In this document: positions 1 to 8,221 of the stretch, in pieces
How the letters are laid out: each line of letters opens with the position of its first letter
How positions within the stretch are numbered: the stretch's first letter is position 1
NCBI GenBank assembly: GCA_903870275.1
Contig: CAIQCK010000002.1
Location: forward strand, 62,001 to 126,000
Length of the DNA: 64,000 nt
Source: an uncultured bacterium
GTDB lineage: Bacteria; Verrucomicrobiota; Verrucomicrobiia; CAIQCK01
Reading direction: 5' to 3'
Made by a program: the position numbers and the translations under genes
Notes under the pieces: model-generated
Database searches by the model: none
The model's input: the letters and a program-made list of their open reading frames with translations, nothing else
What the model was told of the DNA's origin: nothing

Positions 1-477
1 CGGATAAACGTGGACGACCAGCGGGGTTTTCACGCGAATCTGCCTGCGTGCCAGGCCGAGGACGCCATCGAGACGAAGAAACACGTCTCCAAAAGAGAAC
101 TCGCCCCTCATCGTTGGCCGGACCGAGTAGGTATGCTGGGCGACGCCGGCACGGGGAAGGTGCGCCCTGACTTCGCGGCCCGCCTCTTGAAAGACCGGCG
201 GCGGAGAATCCTTGACCCTCAACCGCAACGGGCGCGAGGAGAGGTTGCGAATCTGGACCGTGACGTTCTCCCGCACACCCAACGAGAGGATGTGACCGCA
301 CGTCCGGTCCACTTGAATTCCCTGGCGTGGAATCGTGAAGTAATCGCAACCCGCCAACAAAAGCAGGACGGCGTCGTAGCCAAGCGCCAGCGGCAACAGG
401 TCGGGGACAAACCCGGCCAACACCACGGGCACGAATCCGAGGGCCAGCAAATACAGAAAGCGCGCGGTGAAAATCAT
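1..477 (-). CDS. DUF58 domain protein, N-terminal part (runs off the left edge)
   Basis: The frame opens with ATG at 477, one base after the TGA of the MoxR gene, and stays open to the window edge, giving 159 codons. The first 45 residues form two hydrophobic segments (starting MIFTARFLYLLALGF), as in DUF58 proteins, which are anchored by an N-terminal membrane hairpin. They are followed by a beta-rich segment ending in the characteristic GEFSFGDVFLRLDGVLGLAR stretch and a VVHVYP strand. DUF58 proteins are routinely encoded next to MoxR ATPases and are thought to be their partners or substrates at the membrane; no enzymatic role is established. The VWA-like C-terminal half lies outside the window. 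The identification rests on the N-terminal pattern plus the operon. Confidence 0.85.
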   Translation of the reverse strand, partial: MIFTARFLYLLALGFVPVVLAGFVPDLLPLALGYDAVLLLLAGCDYFTIPRQGIQVDRTCGHILSLGVRENVTVQIRNLSSRPLRLRVKDSPPPVFQEAGREVRAHLPRAGVAQHTYSVRPTMRGEFSFGDVFLRLDGVLGLARRQIRVKTPLVVHVYP

Positions 478-478
478 T

Positions 479-1438
479 TCAGCGCGGGACCGGGACTTCG
501 CCGAGCACGTGCGCGATCACCTGATCAGGCGTATGCCCCTCGATCTCGGCCTCGGGTTTGACGATCAACCGATGACGCAGAACCGGGACGGCCAGTTCCT
601 TGATGTCATCCGGGGTGACGAAGTCGCGACCGCGCAGCGCGGCGAGCACTTTGCCGGCCTGCAACAGGGCGAGAGAGGCGCGGGGACTGGCCCCCAAGGT
701 CACCCGCGGGGACGTACGGGTGGCATGGGTAATCCGCACGATATACGAAACGATTTCTTCTTTGACGACAATCGCTTCCGCCGCGCGCCGGGTGGCGTTG
801 ATCGCTTCCGCATCGAGCACGTGCCGCAGGCCCAGCCTTTCGAACGAATCCGGCTTCATTCCGGCATGATACCGGCGGAGAATTTCACGTTCTTCCTCAT
901 CACTCGGATATCGGACCACGATTTTCATCATGAAGCGGTCCACCTGCGCTTCTGGCAACGGGAATGTGCCTTCGTATTCGATCGGGTTTTGCGTGGCCAT
1001 GACGAAAAAGTTGGCCGGCAGGATGCGCGGAACGCCATCCACCGTGACCTGCCGTTCCTCCATCGCTTCGAGCAGCGCGGCTTGTGTCTTTGGCGGCGTG
1101 CGATTGATTTCGTCCGCCAGCAACACGTCGGTGAATATCGGCCCCGGCATGAAGTGAAACTGGCGCGACTGCATATCGAACACATTCGTGCCGAGGATGT
1201 CCGAGGGCATGAGATCGGGGGTGAACTGCACGCGCTTGAAATTGGAACCCAGCGTGTGCGCCAGCGCCTTGGCGAGCAGCGTCTTCGCCAGACCGGGCAC
1301 GCCTTCCAGCAGCAAATGGCCTCCGGCAAAAAACGCGACCAGCGCCTGCTCCATCACCGCGCGCTGGCCGACGACGGCCTTTTGCAGTTCGTTCAGGAGT
1401 TGATCGAAGGAATTCGTAATCGGTTCGTTGGTTGGCAT
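479..1438 (-). CDS. MoxR-family AAA+ ATPase
   Basis: This 319-residue protein has a complete MoxR core: Walker A GVPGLAKT at about 46-53, Walker B LLADE at about 106-110 followed by INRTPPKTQ, sensor-1 ATQNP near 148-152, and the family signature GTFPLPEAQVDRF. The open frame continues upstream, but ATG at 1438 is preferred because it overlaps the TAA of the preceding DUF4350 gene (TAATG), implying translational coupling. MoxR ATPases act as chaperone-like remodelers, usually with DUF58 or VWA proteins; here the DUF58 gene follows one base downstream. Its specific substrate cannot be read from sequence. Confidence 0.95.
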   Translation of the reverse strand: MPTNEPITNSFDQLLNELQKAVVGQRAVMEQALVAFFAGGHLLLEGVPGLAKTLLAKALAHTLGSNFKRVQFTPDLMPSDILGTNVFDMQSRQFHFMPGPIFTDVLLADEINRTPPKTQAALLEAMEERQVTVDGVPRILPANFFVMATQNPIEYEGTFPLPEAQVDRFMMKIVVRYPSDEEEREILRRYHAGMKPDSFERLGLRHVLDAEAINATRRAAEAIVVKEEIVSYIVRITHATRTSPRVTLGASPRASLALLQAGKVLAALRGRDFVTPDDIKELAVPVLRHRLIVKPEAEIEGHTPDQVIAHVLGEVPVPR

Positions 1439-2706
1439 TACAGGTGGCTCCTCAGTTGTTGTATTTGTCTGGCCAGCAAAACGAACTGCCGGCGGGTAAG
1501 CTGGCGCGATTCCAGCCGCTGCTCGCACTCCCCGGCCAGTTGCTCCCAGGCAAGCCGGAGTTCTTTCGTCGTTCCAAGCGCCGAGCGGATCTCCAGCGCC
1601 GACGCGTCGGAACGCAACCCGTATCGTTCCGTCAGGAAGCGGCGCAGATGCCGGTAAAGATAATCGAGCGCATCCAGTTGTGTCGAAGCGCGCGCATACA
1701 GGTCGCCCAGCGACACAGTGTATTCCATCACGGACCGGCGCGTGTCGCGCACCAGCGGGATCGGCTCGCCAAACCGGCGGGCGCTGGAACAAATCAGCAA
1801 GCCGACCACCAGAACCAGTTGCAGGCCCGCGACCTTGACCATCGGCAGCGAAAGGAAGTCCCCCAGGGCAAACTCCTGGGAGTAGCCGTGATGATATTCA
1901 TCAAAGAAAACGGTTCCGCCGGCGGGCAGGCGCGACAGAATGTTGAGTATCAGGACGAGATTGTCCTCACGCCCACAGTATTCATTGTTGATGAACGAGG
2001 GCGTGGAAAACACAATCACGCGCCCCTTGCCGCGCGGAATCCAAAAGGCGTGAAGCGCCTCGTCGGCCCCCTCGATCAGCGGCACGACGGCGCCGCCGGC
2101 CGGTTTCAGTCCCTGGCTCTCCCCGATCACGACTTCTTTGACGCCGTGCGTATAGGAGCTTGGCAACGGCGTCCTCAAGACGATGTCGGGCTTTTGTTTT
2201 AGGAGCAAGTCGTAGGGGGAAGGACTGGCGGAAAAGCGGGGTTCTTTTCTGGCGGCCGTTCGGCGCGCTGACGGTTCACGCCAAGCAACGGCCTCCGGTT
2301 CCTCCGAAAGTCTTTCAGGGGAGAACGGCCAGATCGCATCGGGTGATGTATACACCACTACGGTATTCCCCCGATCCACCCAACGGCCGAGTTGGGCGTA
2401 TTCCTCCCGGAGCGGGGCGCCTTGATTCCCTTGGGCCAGCAGTTCGTCGAACACAGCGTCGGTGTGAATCAGAACGCCTTTTTCACGGACGAGCCTGGTC
2501 CAGGGATGTTGCCAGCGTTGGACGGAAAAGCCGAGCTTCTGGAGGGTCGCCCACAGGGCTTTCGTGCCCGCGGGCGATGCGTTGAAACTGCTGGGAACGT
2601 AGGAAAGCGGCGTCGCCTCAAACCGCCGCGCCAGTGCCCACGCGATCAGAAACGCCACCAGCAAAATACCGCCCGAGGCGAGGAACATTCTTGCGCGCGT
2701 GCTCAT
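1438..2706 (-). CDS. DUF4350 membrane protein of the MoxR operon
   Basis: This 422-residue protein has one N-terminal transmembrane helix (about residues 9-25), a periplasmic DUF4350-type domain, a second helix near 285-305 (LQLVLVVGLLICSSARRF) and a roughly 115-residue charged cytoplasmic tail. The central domain contains GNTVVVYTSPDAIWPF and FFDEYHHGYSQEF, both typical of DUF4350, which resembles class-I glutamine amidotransferase-like folds but without an assigned reaction. Its ATG overlaps the TGA of the upstream DUF4129 gene (ATGA, 2703-2706), and its TAA overlaps the MoxR start. Context indicates a structural or sensing part of a membrane complex assembled with MoxR and DUF58. Confidence 0.85.
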   Translation of the reverse strand: MSTRARMFLASGGILLVAFLIAWALARRFEATPLSYVPSSFNASPAGTKALWATLQKLGFSVQRWQHPWTRLVREKGVLIHTDAVFDELLAQGNQGAPLREEYAQLGRWVDRGNTVVVYTSPDAIWPFSPERLSEEPEAVAWREPSARRTAARKEPRFSASPSPYDLLLKQKPDIVLRTPLPSSYTHGVKEVVIGESQGLKPAGGAVVPLIEGADEALHAFWIPRGKGRVIVFSTPSFINNEYCGREDNLVLILNILSRLPAGGTVFFDEYHHGYSQEFALGDFLSLPMVKVAGLQLVLVVGLLICSSARRFGEPIPLVRDTRRSVMEYTVSLGDLYARASTQLDALDYLYRHLRRFLTERYGLRSDASALEIRSALGTTKELRLAWEQLAGECEQRLESRQLTRRQFVLLARQIQQLRSHL

Positions 2707-3698
2707 GGGGATGGAGACGGAGCATGGAGTTGGTTCATCGCGGCGAGAAACTTGTCCACGGTCAGTGAAAAATCTTCCACCAGGACGGCGTTGCAGGGCT
2801 GCATGCCGAACACGGCTTTGTCATACACGAGATTCAATTTGCGCAACAACGCCAGAGACGCCGCACTGCCCGTCTTCCGCTGCACTTGGGCAAAATACTC
2901 CCAGTTCGTGCGCGCGCGATCACGCACCACGATGCCACATTGCTCCAGGTGGGCGAGCACCGCCAGATGGTATTGCTTCAAGGACTCCCCAAACTCACCG
3001 CGTTGGAACAACCCGCGCGCCCGGGCCAGATGAACGTCCGCTGTATCCAATGCGTCAAAACTGCGCGCGGTTGCCACCGGTGGAGGCGCCTCCCGGCATT
3101 GGATTTGTTTCCAGATCATGTAAACGACCAGCAAGATCAAAGGGAGCAACAGAAGCGTGAGCACGATGTAATGCACGATGGTGGCAAACTTTGCCGCTGA
3201 CTCTGTGCCCATGAGCCGGCTCAACATGTCGTCCAACCAAGACACAAAACGGGTCAACGCGCGATTCCACCAATCGCCAGAATCGCTTGTTTGCGTCCGG
3301 TATTCCGCCGCCGACAACACTTCCGCGAGTGTCCGTCTGGCCGCGGATGCGTCGCGGGAGGGTGCAATCGCATCGGCACAGTCGGCGCTCATCCCGCGAA
3401 CGGCGGCCATGAATTGCAAAACATCCTCGCTCTCGGGATCGAAGTCGTCCTTTGCCAGTTCGCCGGCCCGTTGGCAGAGCCAGTTCAGCGGCAGCGCAGG
3501 CGCATGGTGAAGGTTCCATCGCTGGAGCACCGCCGCCGCCTTGACCGCCTTGTTGGCATCACCACCGCCAAAAGCGTCCGCCAACGAATTCAATTGTTCT
3601 CGCAGTTCAACTCGCTGTGTCGGAGTCAGTTCAGACCGCGCCGGAGAGCCGGCGCTTGCGACGGCCAGTCCCAGAACAACCAAAACGTGAAGCTTCAT
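2703..3698 (-). CDS. DUF4129 domain membrane protein of the MoxR operon
   Basis: Starting at ATG 3698, the 331-residue product has a clear signal peptide (MKLHVLVVLGLAVASAG), an extracytoplasmic helical region, a strong central membrane helix (IVLTLLLLPLILLVVYMIW) and a cytoplasmic C-terminal DUF4129 domain with ARGLFQRGEFGESLKQYHL and the conserved RTNWEYF region. A start 27 bases upstream (3725) would overlap the previous gene and bury the signal peptide, so 3698 is preferred. The gene lies 4 bp after the GYF_2-domain gene and overlaps DUF4350 by 4 bp. DUF4129 proteins are standard members of MoxR/DUF58 clusters; their biochemical function is unknown. Confidence 0.85.
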   Translation of the reverse strand: MKLHVLVVLGLAVASAGSPARSELTPTQRVELREQLNSLADAFGGGDANKAVKAAAVLQRWNLHHAPALPLNWLCQRAGELAKDDFDPESEDVLQFMAAVRGMSADCADAIAPSRDASAARRTLAEVLSAAEYRTQTSDSGDWWNRALTRFVSWLDDMLSRLMGTESAAKFATIVHYIVLTLLLLPLILLVVYMIWKQIQCREAPPPVATARSFDALDTADVHLARARGLFQRGEFGESLKQYHLAVLAHLEQCGIVVRDRARTNWEYFAQVQRKTGSAASLALLRKLNLVYDKAVFGMQPCNAVLVEDFSLTVDKFLAAMNQLHAPSPSP

Positions 3699-3702
3699 GT
3701 CG

Positions 3703-4773
3703 TTACGACGGGTGCTGACGGCCACCCATGGCGGCCGCGAGGATTTCGAGGTCGAAACCCTCCTTGCGAATGCGGATGTCGTAATAGAACAGGATCATCG
3801 CCACCATTCCAATTGGAGCAACCGCAGCCTGCACCACGATGCTAAGAAGTCCCTGCGCAATTTGTAAGGGACCAAAGGTCATCGGAACTTTATGGGCAGC
3901 CTGTTGGATGCCGGCCATGATGCCAAAGGGGATGGAAACGGCCACACCGATAACCGCTCCCAGAACGAACATAATGATCAGGATCACGCTGGCCTTGGTA
4001 ATGTTATGCTGGAGAAATCCCCTGTCGGTCTTGACGCGCATCAGTTCGCGACTGCGCATGAGCGCCGCCCAGGGCTTGAGCCCTTCCAATACCACGACTT
4101 CGCTGACCAGCAACCAGGACAAGGCCAGCCAGACGCCGGGGATAATGCAGGCCATGAAACCAAGCCCGACCAGGAGTGAATTGAGAAACGTGGCGGCCAA
4201 CAAGGACCCCAGCCTCCCGCGCACCGCCTTGAACGCACTGCCCATGTCAACGGGTTGGCCTAGAAATGCCGAAGAAATGGCGACCGTGAGCGTGCCAATA
4301 GCGATTTGATTCAGGATTAGACTGGCGGCAATTTGCAGAAGAGCCCCTCCAAACAGGGATAATGCCAGAACTGAGAAATGATAATCGGGGGGATGATGAC
4401 CTTGCAGATGCGAAAACATGGATAACCGCCATGGCAAGCCAATCAAGTAGAGAATCGCCCCCACGGCGAGCATGACCAGAAAGAAACGCAGAAAGTTCGC
4501 CCGGTATAAACGAAACGTTCGATCCAGAATATCTCCGATACCCATCGGTTGCAGGTCGATTCGCGCCCCATCGGGCAATGCGACCGCAATGATCGGCGGC
4601 GAGCTGGTTGACGTTGAGGATGGCACGGCTTGGTGGTATGGCTGCCAGTCTGACAAGCCCTCGCGCCAAACCAGCGTGTCGTGCTGAATCCGGCCGCTTT
4701 GCTTCAAGGCTTCGAGATCCGTATCACTGACGGGCCCAGCCTGTGCTCCGTTCTCGACATAATACCAGTTCAT
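3703..4773 (-). CDS. GYF_2 (DUF4339) domain fused to a polytopic membrane domain
   Basis: The 356-residue protein begins with a GYF_2/DUF4339 module (WYYVENGAQAGPVSDTDLE, then the LVWREGLSDWQP motif near residues 34-45), a small fold used for protein-protein contacts. It continues into a domain with about six hydrophobic helices resembling the membrane domain of glycerophosphodiester phosphodiesterase-like proteins (DILDRTFRLYRANFLRFF opening, MGIGDIL before it). It is the first gene of the five-gene MoxR operon. The GYF_2 part may recruit cytoplasmic partners to the membrane complex; that role is inferred from context. About 240 bases without a convincing gene separate it from rubrerythrin. 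Confidence 0.8.
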   Translation of the reverse strand: MNWYYVENGAQAGPVSDTDLEALKQSGRIQHDTLVWREGLSDWQPYHQAVPSSTSTSSPPIIAVALPDGARIDLQPMGIGDILDRTFRLYRANFLRFFLVMLAVGAILYLIGLPWRLSMFSHLQGHHPPDYHFSVLALSLFGGALLQIAASLILNQIAIGTLTVAISSAFLGQPVDMGSAFKAVRGRLGSLLAATFLNSLLVGLGFMACIIPGVWLALSWLLVSEVVVLEGLKPWAALMRSRELMRVKTDRGFLQHNITKASVILIIMFVLGAVIGVAVSIPFGIMAGIQQAAHKVPMTFGPLQIAQGLLSIVVQAAVAPIGMVAMILFYYDIRIRKEGFDLEILAAAMGGRQHPS

Positions 4774-5015
4774 CGGCCAACTCCTTGCAATTGAGTGCTC
4801 AGTTTCCTGTGTGACGAAGGATCACGGAATTGCAGATCAATGACATTGAGCTTATGCGGGCGTCGTCCATTGGACAAGGCAAGAAAGGCCGTCTGCGGGA
4901 ACAGGGCGGTGCTGAGTTCGGAACAACCATCGGAAGCGTCTTGAAGCTGGAAACCCAAGACGATCCCAAGCAAGAGGCTCACGCGAGGAAAACGATCACC
5001 TCGCAAACTTCCGGT

Positions 5016-5516
5016 TTATTTTACTTCGGTATACTTTTCTTTTTTGGCCCCGCAAATCGGGCAATGGTCCGGCGCTTCACCTGCCACGGTGTGGCCGCAG
5101 ACCTCGCAAACATGGACGGCCGTCTCCGCAAGATCCTTGCCGTTTTTCACCGCCTCTGCCGCTTCGGAATAGAGCCTGTGATGAACCTCCTCAACAGGCA
5201 TCGCGTTCTTGAATGATTTCAAGGCGGCTGAATGGCCTTCGCCAGCCGCCGCCTTGATGAATTCCGGGTACATCTTCTGAAACTCATGCGCCTCGCCGGC
5301 GATGGCCACCAGGAGATTGGCCATCGTGCTGCCCACGCCGCTCATCGCGCGAAGGTGGGCATGGGCGTGAACCGTTTCCGCAGCAGCAGCGGCTCGAAAC
5401 AGCCGGGCCACTTGGGGGAAACCTTCGGCATCGGCTTTTTTCGCAAAGGCAAGATAACGGCGGTTGGCCTGGCTTTCGCCGGCAAAGGCTTCCTTCAAAC
5501 ATTCGAGGCTCGTCAT
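5016..5516 (-). CDS. Rubrerythrin
   Basis: ATG at 5516, preceded by an AAGGA Shine-Dalgarno sequence, gives a 166-residue protein of normal rubrerythrin length. The four-helix diiron domain shows the expected carboxylate/histidine ligand sites: E14 in AGESQA, E47 with H50 in AETVHAH, E75 in GEAHEF, and E110 with H113 in VEEVHH. A C-terminal rubredoxin-like knuckle follows with C137-x2-C140 and C152-PI-C155. Rubrerythrins reduce hydrogen peroxide using electrons from rubredoxin-type carriers and protect anaerobic or microaerophilic cells. The gene stands alone and is transcribed away from the ParB-like gene, with about 250 bp between the two starts. Confidence 0.95.
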   Translation of the reverse strand: MTSLECLKEAFAGESQANRRYLAFAKKADAEGFPQVARLFRAAAAAETVHAHAHLRAMSGVGSTMANLLVAIAGEAHEFQKMYPEFIKAAAGEGHSAALKSFKNAMPVEEVHHRLYSEAAEAVKNGKDLAETAVHVCEVCGHTVAGEAPDHCPICGAKKEKYTEVK

Positions 5517-5708
5517 GGCGTGATCCTTGTGTTGATGTTCAGCAGCAATTCTCGTCCGAGTTTGAAGACCAAGCCATTTGAACTCAAGACGTATTTCACG
5601 GGTCGAAACCCGGGAACTGGCGAGCGACCCAAGACAAAAAGCCGGGGCGCCACTTGTTTCGGATGACCGCCGCCATGGCCGATGCGGGTCCTGTGGAGGA
5701 GTTTCCCA

Positions 5709-5737
5709 TTGACGGTTTTTTGAGTGAACCGCAGAAT
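5709..5737 (+). promoter_or_regulatory. Candidate promoter of the ParB-like gene
   Basis: TTGACG at 5709-5714 and CAGAAT at 5732-5737 are separated by 17 bp, placing a start of transcription near 5744, about 20 bases before the ATG at 5765. The pattern matches other candidates in this window. Confidence 0.4.
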
Positions 5738-5764
5738 CGGCCCAACCAACCGGCGAAACAAACC

Positions 5765-6169
5765 ATGAATACGACCCCAAAAATTCAATGGCTCAGTGAA
5801 CCCGAAGCGCACGACTACCCTGCGGCCGAGTCCTATCTGAATTTGTTATATCCACCGTCCATGGCGGCCAAGTGTGTGGCCAAACTGAAATCCACCCGTA
5901 TCACCAAGTTCAAAGCCAAGGATATCTTCAGAGCGTCAGGTTTGTCGCTGTTGGGCGTCAGCAATTCCCATGTCGAAAAGGACCGCCAGAAGATCCGCAG
6001 CGGCCGGCAAGTGTCCCCGCTTCTTTTGGTTCGCGCCCCCCGGCATGACAAGGTCGTCATTGCGGACGGCTACCATCGCCTGTGTGCCGTCTATTCCTGC
6101 GATGAGGACGCCCAGATCCCCTGCAAAATCGTGTCGCCGCCGCCACTCAGCCCTTCTTCTGCACGTTGA
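5765..6169 (+). CDS. ParB-like small protein
   Basis: The 134-residue product (start MNTTPKIQWLSEPEAHDY) contains a segment VVIADGYHRLCAVYSCDED near its end that resembles the ParB/sulfiredoxin fold, where a GHHR-type loop binds nucleotide. Here the loop reads DGYHR, preceded by a beta strand and followed by a strand ending PCKIV. The canonical GERR box of chromosomal ParB is absent, so a role in partitioning is unlikely and the exact function is unknown. ATG at 5765 is preferred over an in-frame ATG at 5654 because it follows the candidate promoter at 5709-5737. The gene converges with the DUF6132-like frame. Confidence 0.6.
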   Translation: MNTTPKIQWLSEPEAHDYPAAESYLNLLYPPSMAAKCVAKLKSTRITKFKAKDIFRASGLSLLGVSNSHVEKDRQKIRSGRQVSPLLLVRAPRHDKVVIADGYHRLCAVYSCDEDAQIPCKIVSPPPLSPSSAR

Positions 6170-6235
6170 TCCTGCCCAACTTCGGAAGAACCACTAACCG
6201 CTCCGCCCGCGCCTGCGGCCGAAGCCCTTCGAGAA

Positions 6236-6400
6236 CTATTTGAAGCTGACTGAAGCCAACAAGCCCAGCACCATCCCAAACAAGGTGCTCACCCACGGTG
6301 AGCCGGAAATCATTCAACCCGACTTGCAGCCGACGAACTTGTAATAGGCGAAGCCAACGACTCCGCCAATGACGGCTCCGATGATGATCCTGAAAGTCAT
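6236..6400 (-). CDS. DUF6132-like small membrane protein read through an in-frame TGA (possible selenoprotein)
   Basis: ATG at 6400 opens 28 codons ending FAYYKFVGCKSG, then TGA at 6314-6316, then 25 further codons in the same frame (MISGSPWVSTLFGMVLGLL) to TAG at 6236-6238. Joined, the 54 codons match the DUF6132 pattern as I recall it: a glycine-rich membrane helix, YYxFxGCxSG, a second Cys followed by PITSxP-like residues, then STLxG and a second helix. The TGA falls where that second Cys is expected, with one spacer residue missing. A perfect hairpin lies 10 nt past the TGA (separate entry). Options are selenocysteine insertion, a nonsense mutation, or two peptides by reinitiation at the TGAATG junction. 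It lies 27 bases after the H1-like gene on the same strand. Confidence 0.5.
6287..6303 (-). promoter_or_regulatory. SECIS-like hairpin just after the in-frame TGA
   Basis: On the minus strand GCTCACC, loop GTG, GGTGAGC form a perfect 7-bp stem with a 3-nt loop. The stem starts 10 nt after the TGA and the loop lies 17 nt after it. Bacterial SECIS elements are hairpins in this position, generally with a G at the start of the apical loop. The stem also encodes the SPWVS residues, so it could be a coincidence of codon choice. Confidence 0.4.
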
Positions 6401-6427
6401 GTTGCCACCGAAGGCGGCAGAAAGCGC

Positions 6428-6766
6428 TTACGCCTTCTGCGCCTTGATCTTGGCCCAACGAGCCTTTTGAGCGGCCCGGATACGAGCCAAGCCTGCAGCA
6501 CTGAACTTGATCTTCTTCTTAGCCGGCTTCGCCGCTTTCCCACCCTTGAGCTTGGCCCAACGAGCCTTTTGAGCCGCAGCAATGGCAGCACGACCGGCAG
6601 CGGACATCTTCCGCTTCTTGGCCACAGCAACAGCCGCAGGTTTACCGGATTCAAAAGCCGATAGTTTGGCGTCCACCTTGCCCACTCTTTCGAGCAGGGA
6701 TTCCTTGGCCTTCAGGAGCTTGGCGATCTTTGCAAGGTCTTTGGATGTGAGGTTGGTAAGGTTCAT
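6428..6766 (-). CDS. Histone H1-like basic protein with KARWAK repeats
   Basis: ATG at 6766 gives 112 residues. The N-terminal half (MNLTNLTSKDLAKIAKLLKA, then heptad-like leucines to about residue 40) looks helical. The C-terminal half is very rich in Lys and Ala and contains two copies of an approximately 30-residue unit built on SAAGxAxIxAAQKARWAK, separated by KAAKPAKKK. Similar AAQKARWAK tails occur in many bacterial H1-like or nucleoid-associated proteins, so DNA binding is the likeliest role, but this is inference from composition. Upstream in-frame codons (to 6907) lack a basic or hydrophobic pattern and are excluded by the candidate promoter at 6813-6841. Confidence 0.7.
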   Translation of the reverse strand: MNLTNLTSKDLAKIAKLLKAKESLLERVGKVDAKLSAFESGKPAAVAVAKKRKMSAAGRAAIAAAQKARWAKLKGGKAAKPAKKKIKFSAAGLARIRAAQKARWAKIKAQKA

Positions 6767-6812
6767 TGGGTTGTGGCTATGCTGTATGCTTAAGGCTCTC
6801 GGATGCCCGGAG

Positions 6813-6841
6813 TATCTACATTTGTTACATTCCTGTGTCGA
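6813..6841 (-). promoter_or_regulatory. Candidate promoter of the H1-like gene
   Basis: On the minus strand TCGACA (6841-6836) and TAGATA (6818-6813) are 17 bp apart. Predicted transcription starts about 40 bases before the ATG at 6766. Confidence 0.35.
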
Positions 6842-6960
6842 GAGGAAACTTAGCCCCAAAAGCCTGGGTTGCCCGTGACTCCGGCATCCCTGGCGGCTCA
6901 ACTTCATTGTTTGAACTTAGTGAATGTTATGGTGGGCATCGTGCACGGACTCCTCACCGC

Positions 6961-7917
6961 TTAACCGACCGTTGGCGCTTTCAACGTGGCCAGTTCACAA
7001 CCTTCGCGGTGCAAAAGAGTCGCCTCCACTTTGGGCACATACATCTGTGTCTCCGCGGGCAGATGCGGCGCAATGCGCTCGAAACTTTTCGTCTGGTAGC
7101 GTTGCAAAAGCCGCAACACCGTCCCAGCACCGGAATTGTAGGCAGCCACCGCCAGTCGCCAGTCGCCGAACTTCAGATAGAGTTGCCGCAGAAGTTTTGC
7201 CGCGGCCTGAGCCGCGGGTTCGGCCTGCCCTCTCTGGTCGCGCGGCCACAGGCTCAAACCGCATTGTTTGGCCGTCGCCGGCATAAGCTGGAACATCCCG
7301 ACTGCGCCCGCCGGACTTCGCGCGCGCGGATCAAAGCCCGATTCCACCTCCGCCAGCCACACCAACGCCTCCGGCACGCCTTCGCGGTTGAAGACGGATT
7401 TCAACTTCGGCACAAGTGAATCGGCGGCTTTCGGCCACGGTCGCCGTGAAACTTTTCTGATCCAGAGTTTTTGTTCGGCGAGGTAGCTGGGGTTGGCTGC
7501 CGGCAGCGGTGGTTTGCCGGGTTCGGCTTTTGGCCGCGGCGCGGCGGATTTCAATTCGTCGGCTGCATCCAAATAATCCAGCCGTGCGCGAAGCCAGGCG
7601 GCGTAAGGCCGGGTTTCGTCGTGCGCCTCCAGCACGGGCAAAACAGCGCTCGCGGCGTCCTTCAACTGTGCCACGTCCAAGACTTGGTCGCCTTTCAGAT
7701 AATCCTGAAACCGGCGAAGGAACTCCCTGACTCTCGACTGGTCCACGCTTTGCAGCGCCTTCAACACGTCCTCGTCCAGATTGTCCTGCGCCCACCGTTG
7801 CGCGGCGTCCAGCATGTCGGACAAGTTCGCGTCATCGGTCTGGGACATCGCGATACAACCCGGAACCAACAAGATGGCGAGTGTCACGTGAAGTTTCACA
7901 AACACATAATAACCCAT
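6961..7917 (-). CDS. Lytic transglycosylase (SLT domain) lipoprotein
   Basis: This 318-residue protein starts with a lipoprotein signal (VTLAILLVPGC, lipobox Cys at residue 21). After a helical linker comes a C-terminal family-1 lytic transglycosylase domain: the catalytic Glu is E192 in AEVESGFDP, followed by GAVGMFQLMPATA (about 204-216) and VAAYNSGAG (257-265). Such enzymes cleave the MurNAc-GlcNAc bond of peptidoglycan with formation of 1,6-anhydroMurNAc. The protein should sit in the outer or inner membrane facing the periplasm. A GTG at codon 8 (start of VKLHVTL) could be an alternative start that would still leave the lipobox intact. Confidence 0.9.
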   Translation of the reverse strand: MGYYVFVKLHVTLAILLVPGCIAMSQTDDANLSDMLDAAQRWAQDNLDEDVLKALQSVDQSRVREFLRRFQDYLKGDQVLDVAQLKDAASAVLPVLEAHDETRPYAAWLRARLDYLDAADELKSAAPRPKAEPGKPPLPAANPSYLAEQKLWIRKVSRRPWPKAADSLVPKLKSVFNREGVPEALVWLAEVESGFDPRARSPAGAVGMFQLMPATAKQCGLSLWPRDQRGQAEPAAQAAAKLLRQLYLKFGDWRLAVAAYNSGAGTVLRLLQRYQTKSFERIAPHLPAETQMYVPKVEATLLHREGCELATLKAPTVG

Positions 7918-8221
7918 TCCGGTGTGGGCTTAAATGCAAGAATATCTGCGGACGGCAACGCAACCACCGCGCTGGACCGCGTGATAAAGGGCTTTCACCC
8001 GTTCAACATTATCGTGGGCCATCATCCAACGACCGGTTCTTGCCACGGCGGCTCCGGCGAAGAAGATTTGCCGCTTGCGCCACCATCGGTGTTGTGAAAA
8101 GTTAACCGACGGAAAACACCGCCGCAAAGAATGGGCAGTTTTTTATGAATGTTTCAGGCCCAACTTCGTCCAATGCAGCGGGATTGGCCGGGCCGAACCT
8201 GTGGGGCCTGAAGAACGTGTT
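7918..8221. other. Intergenic region between divergent genes
   Basis: Roughly 300 bases separate the transglycosylase start from the anti-sigma-like gene. No convincing gene, repeat or strong promoter was recognised here. An in-frame ATG at 8075 could extend the downstream gene, but the added residues show no conservation-like pattern. Confidence 0.5.

Noticed and set aside
4770..5006. 78-codon minus-strand frame upstream of the MoxR operon
   Set aside because: No signal, domain or ribosome site, and its stop overlaps the operon start; it looks like chance open frame.
6236..6400. A recoded genetic code (TGA as amino acid genome-wide) to explain the DUF6132 gene
   Set aside because: Many other genes in the window end in TGA at expected lengths, often in ATGA overlaps, so TGA is a normal stop here.
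6147..6458. 103-codon minus-strand frame over the DUF6132-like gene
   Set aside because: Different reading frame with low-complexity Arg/Leu composition and no family pattern; it is a shadow.
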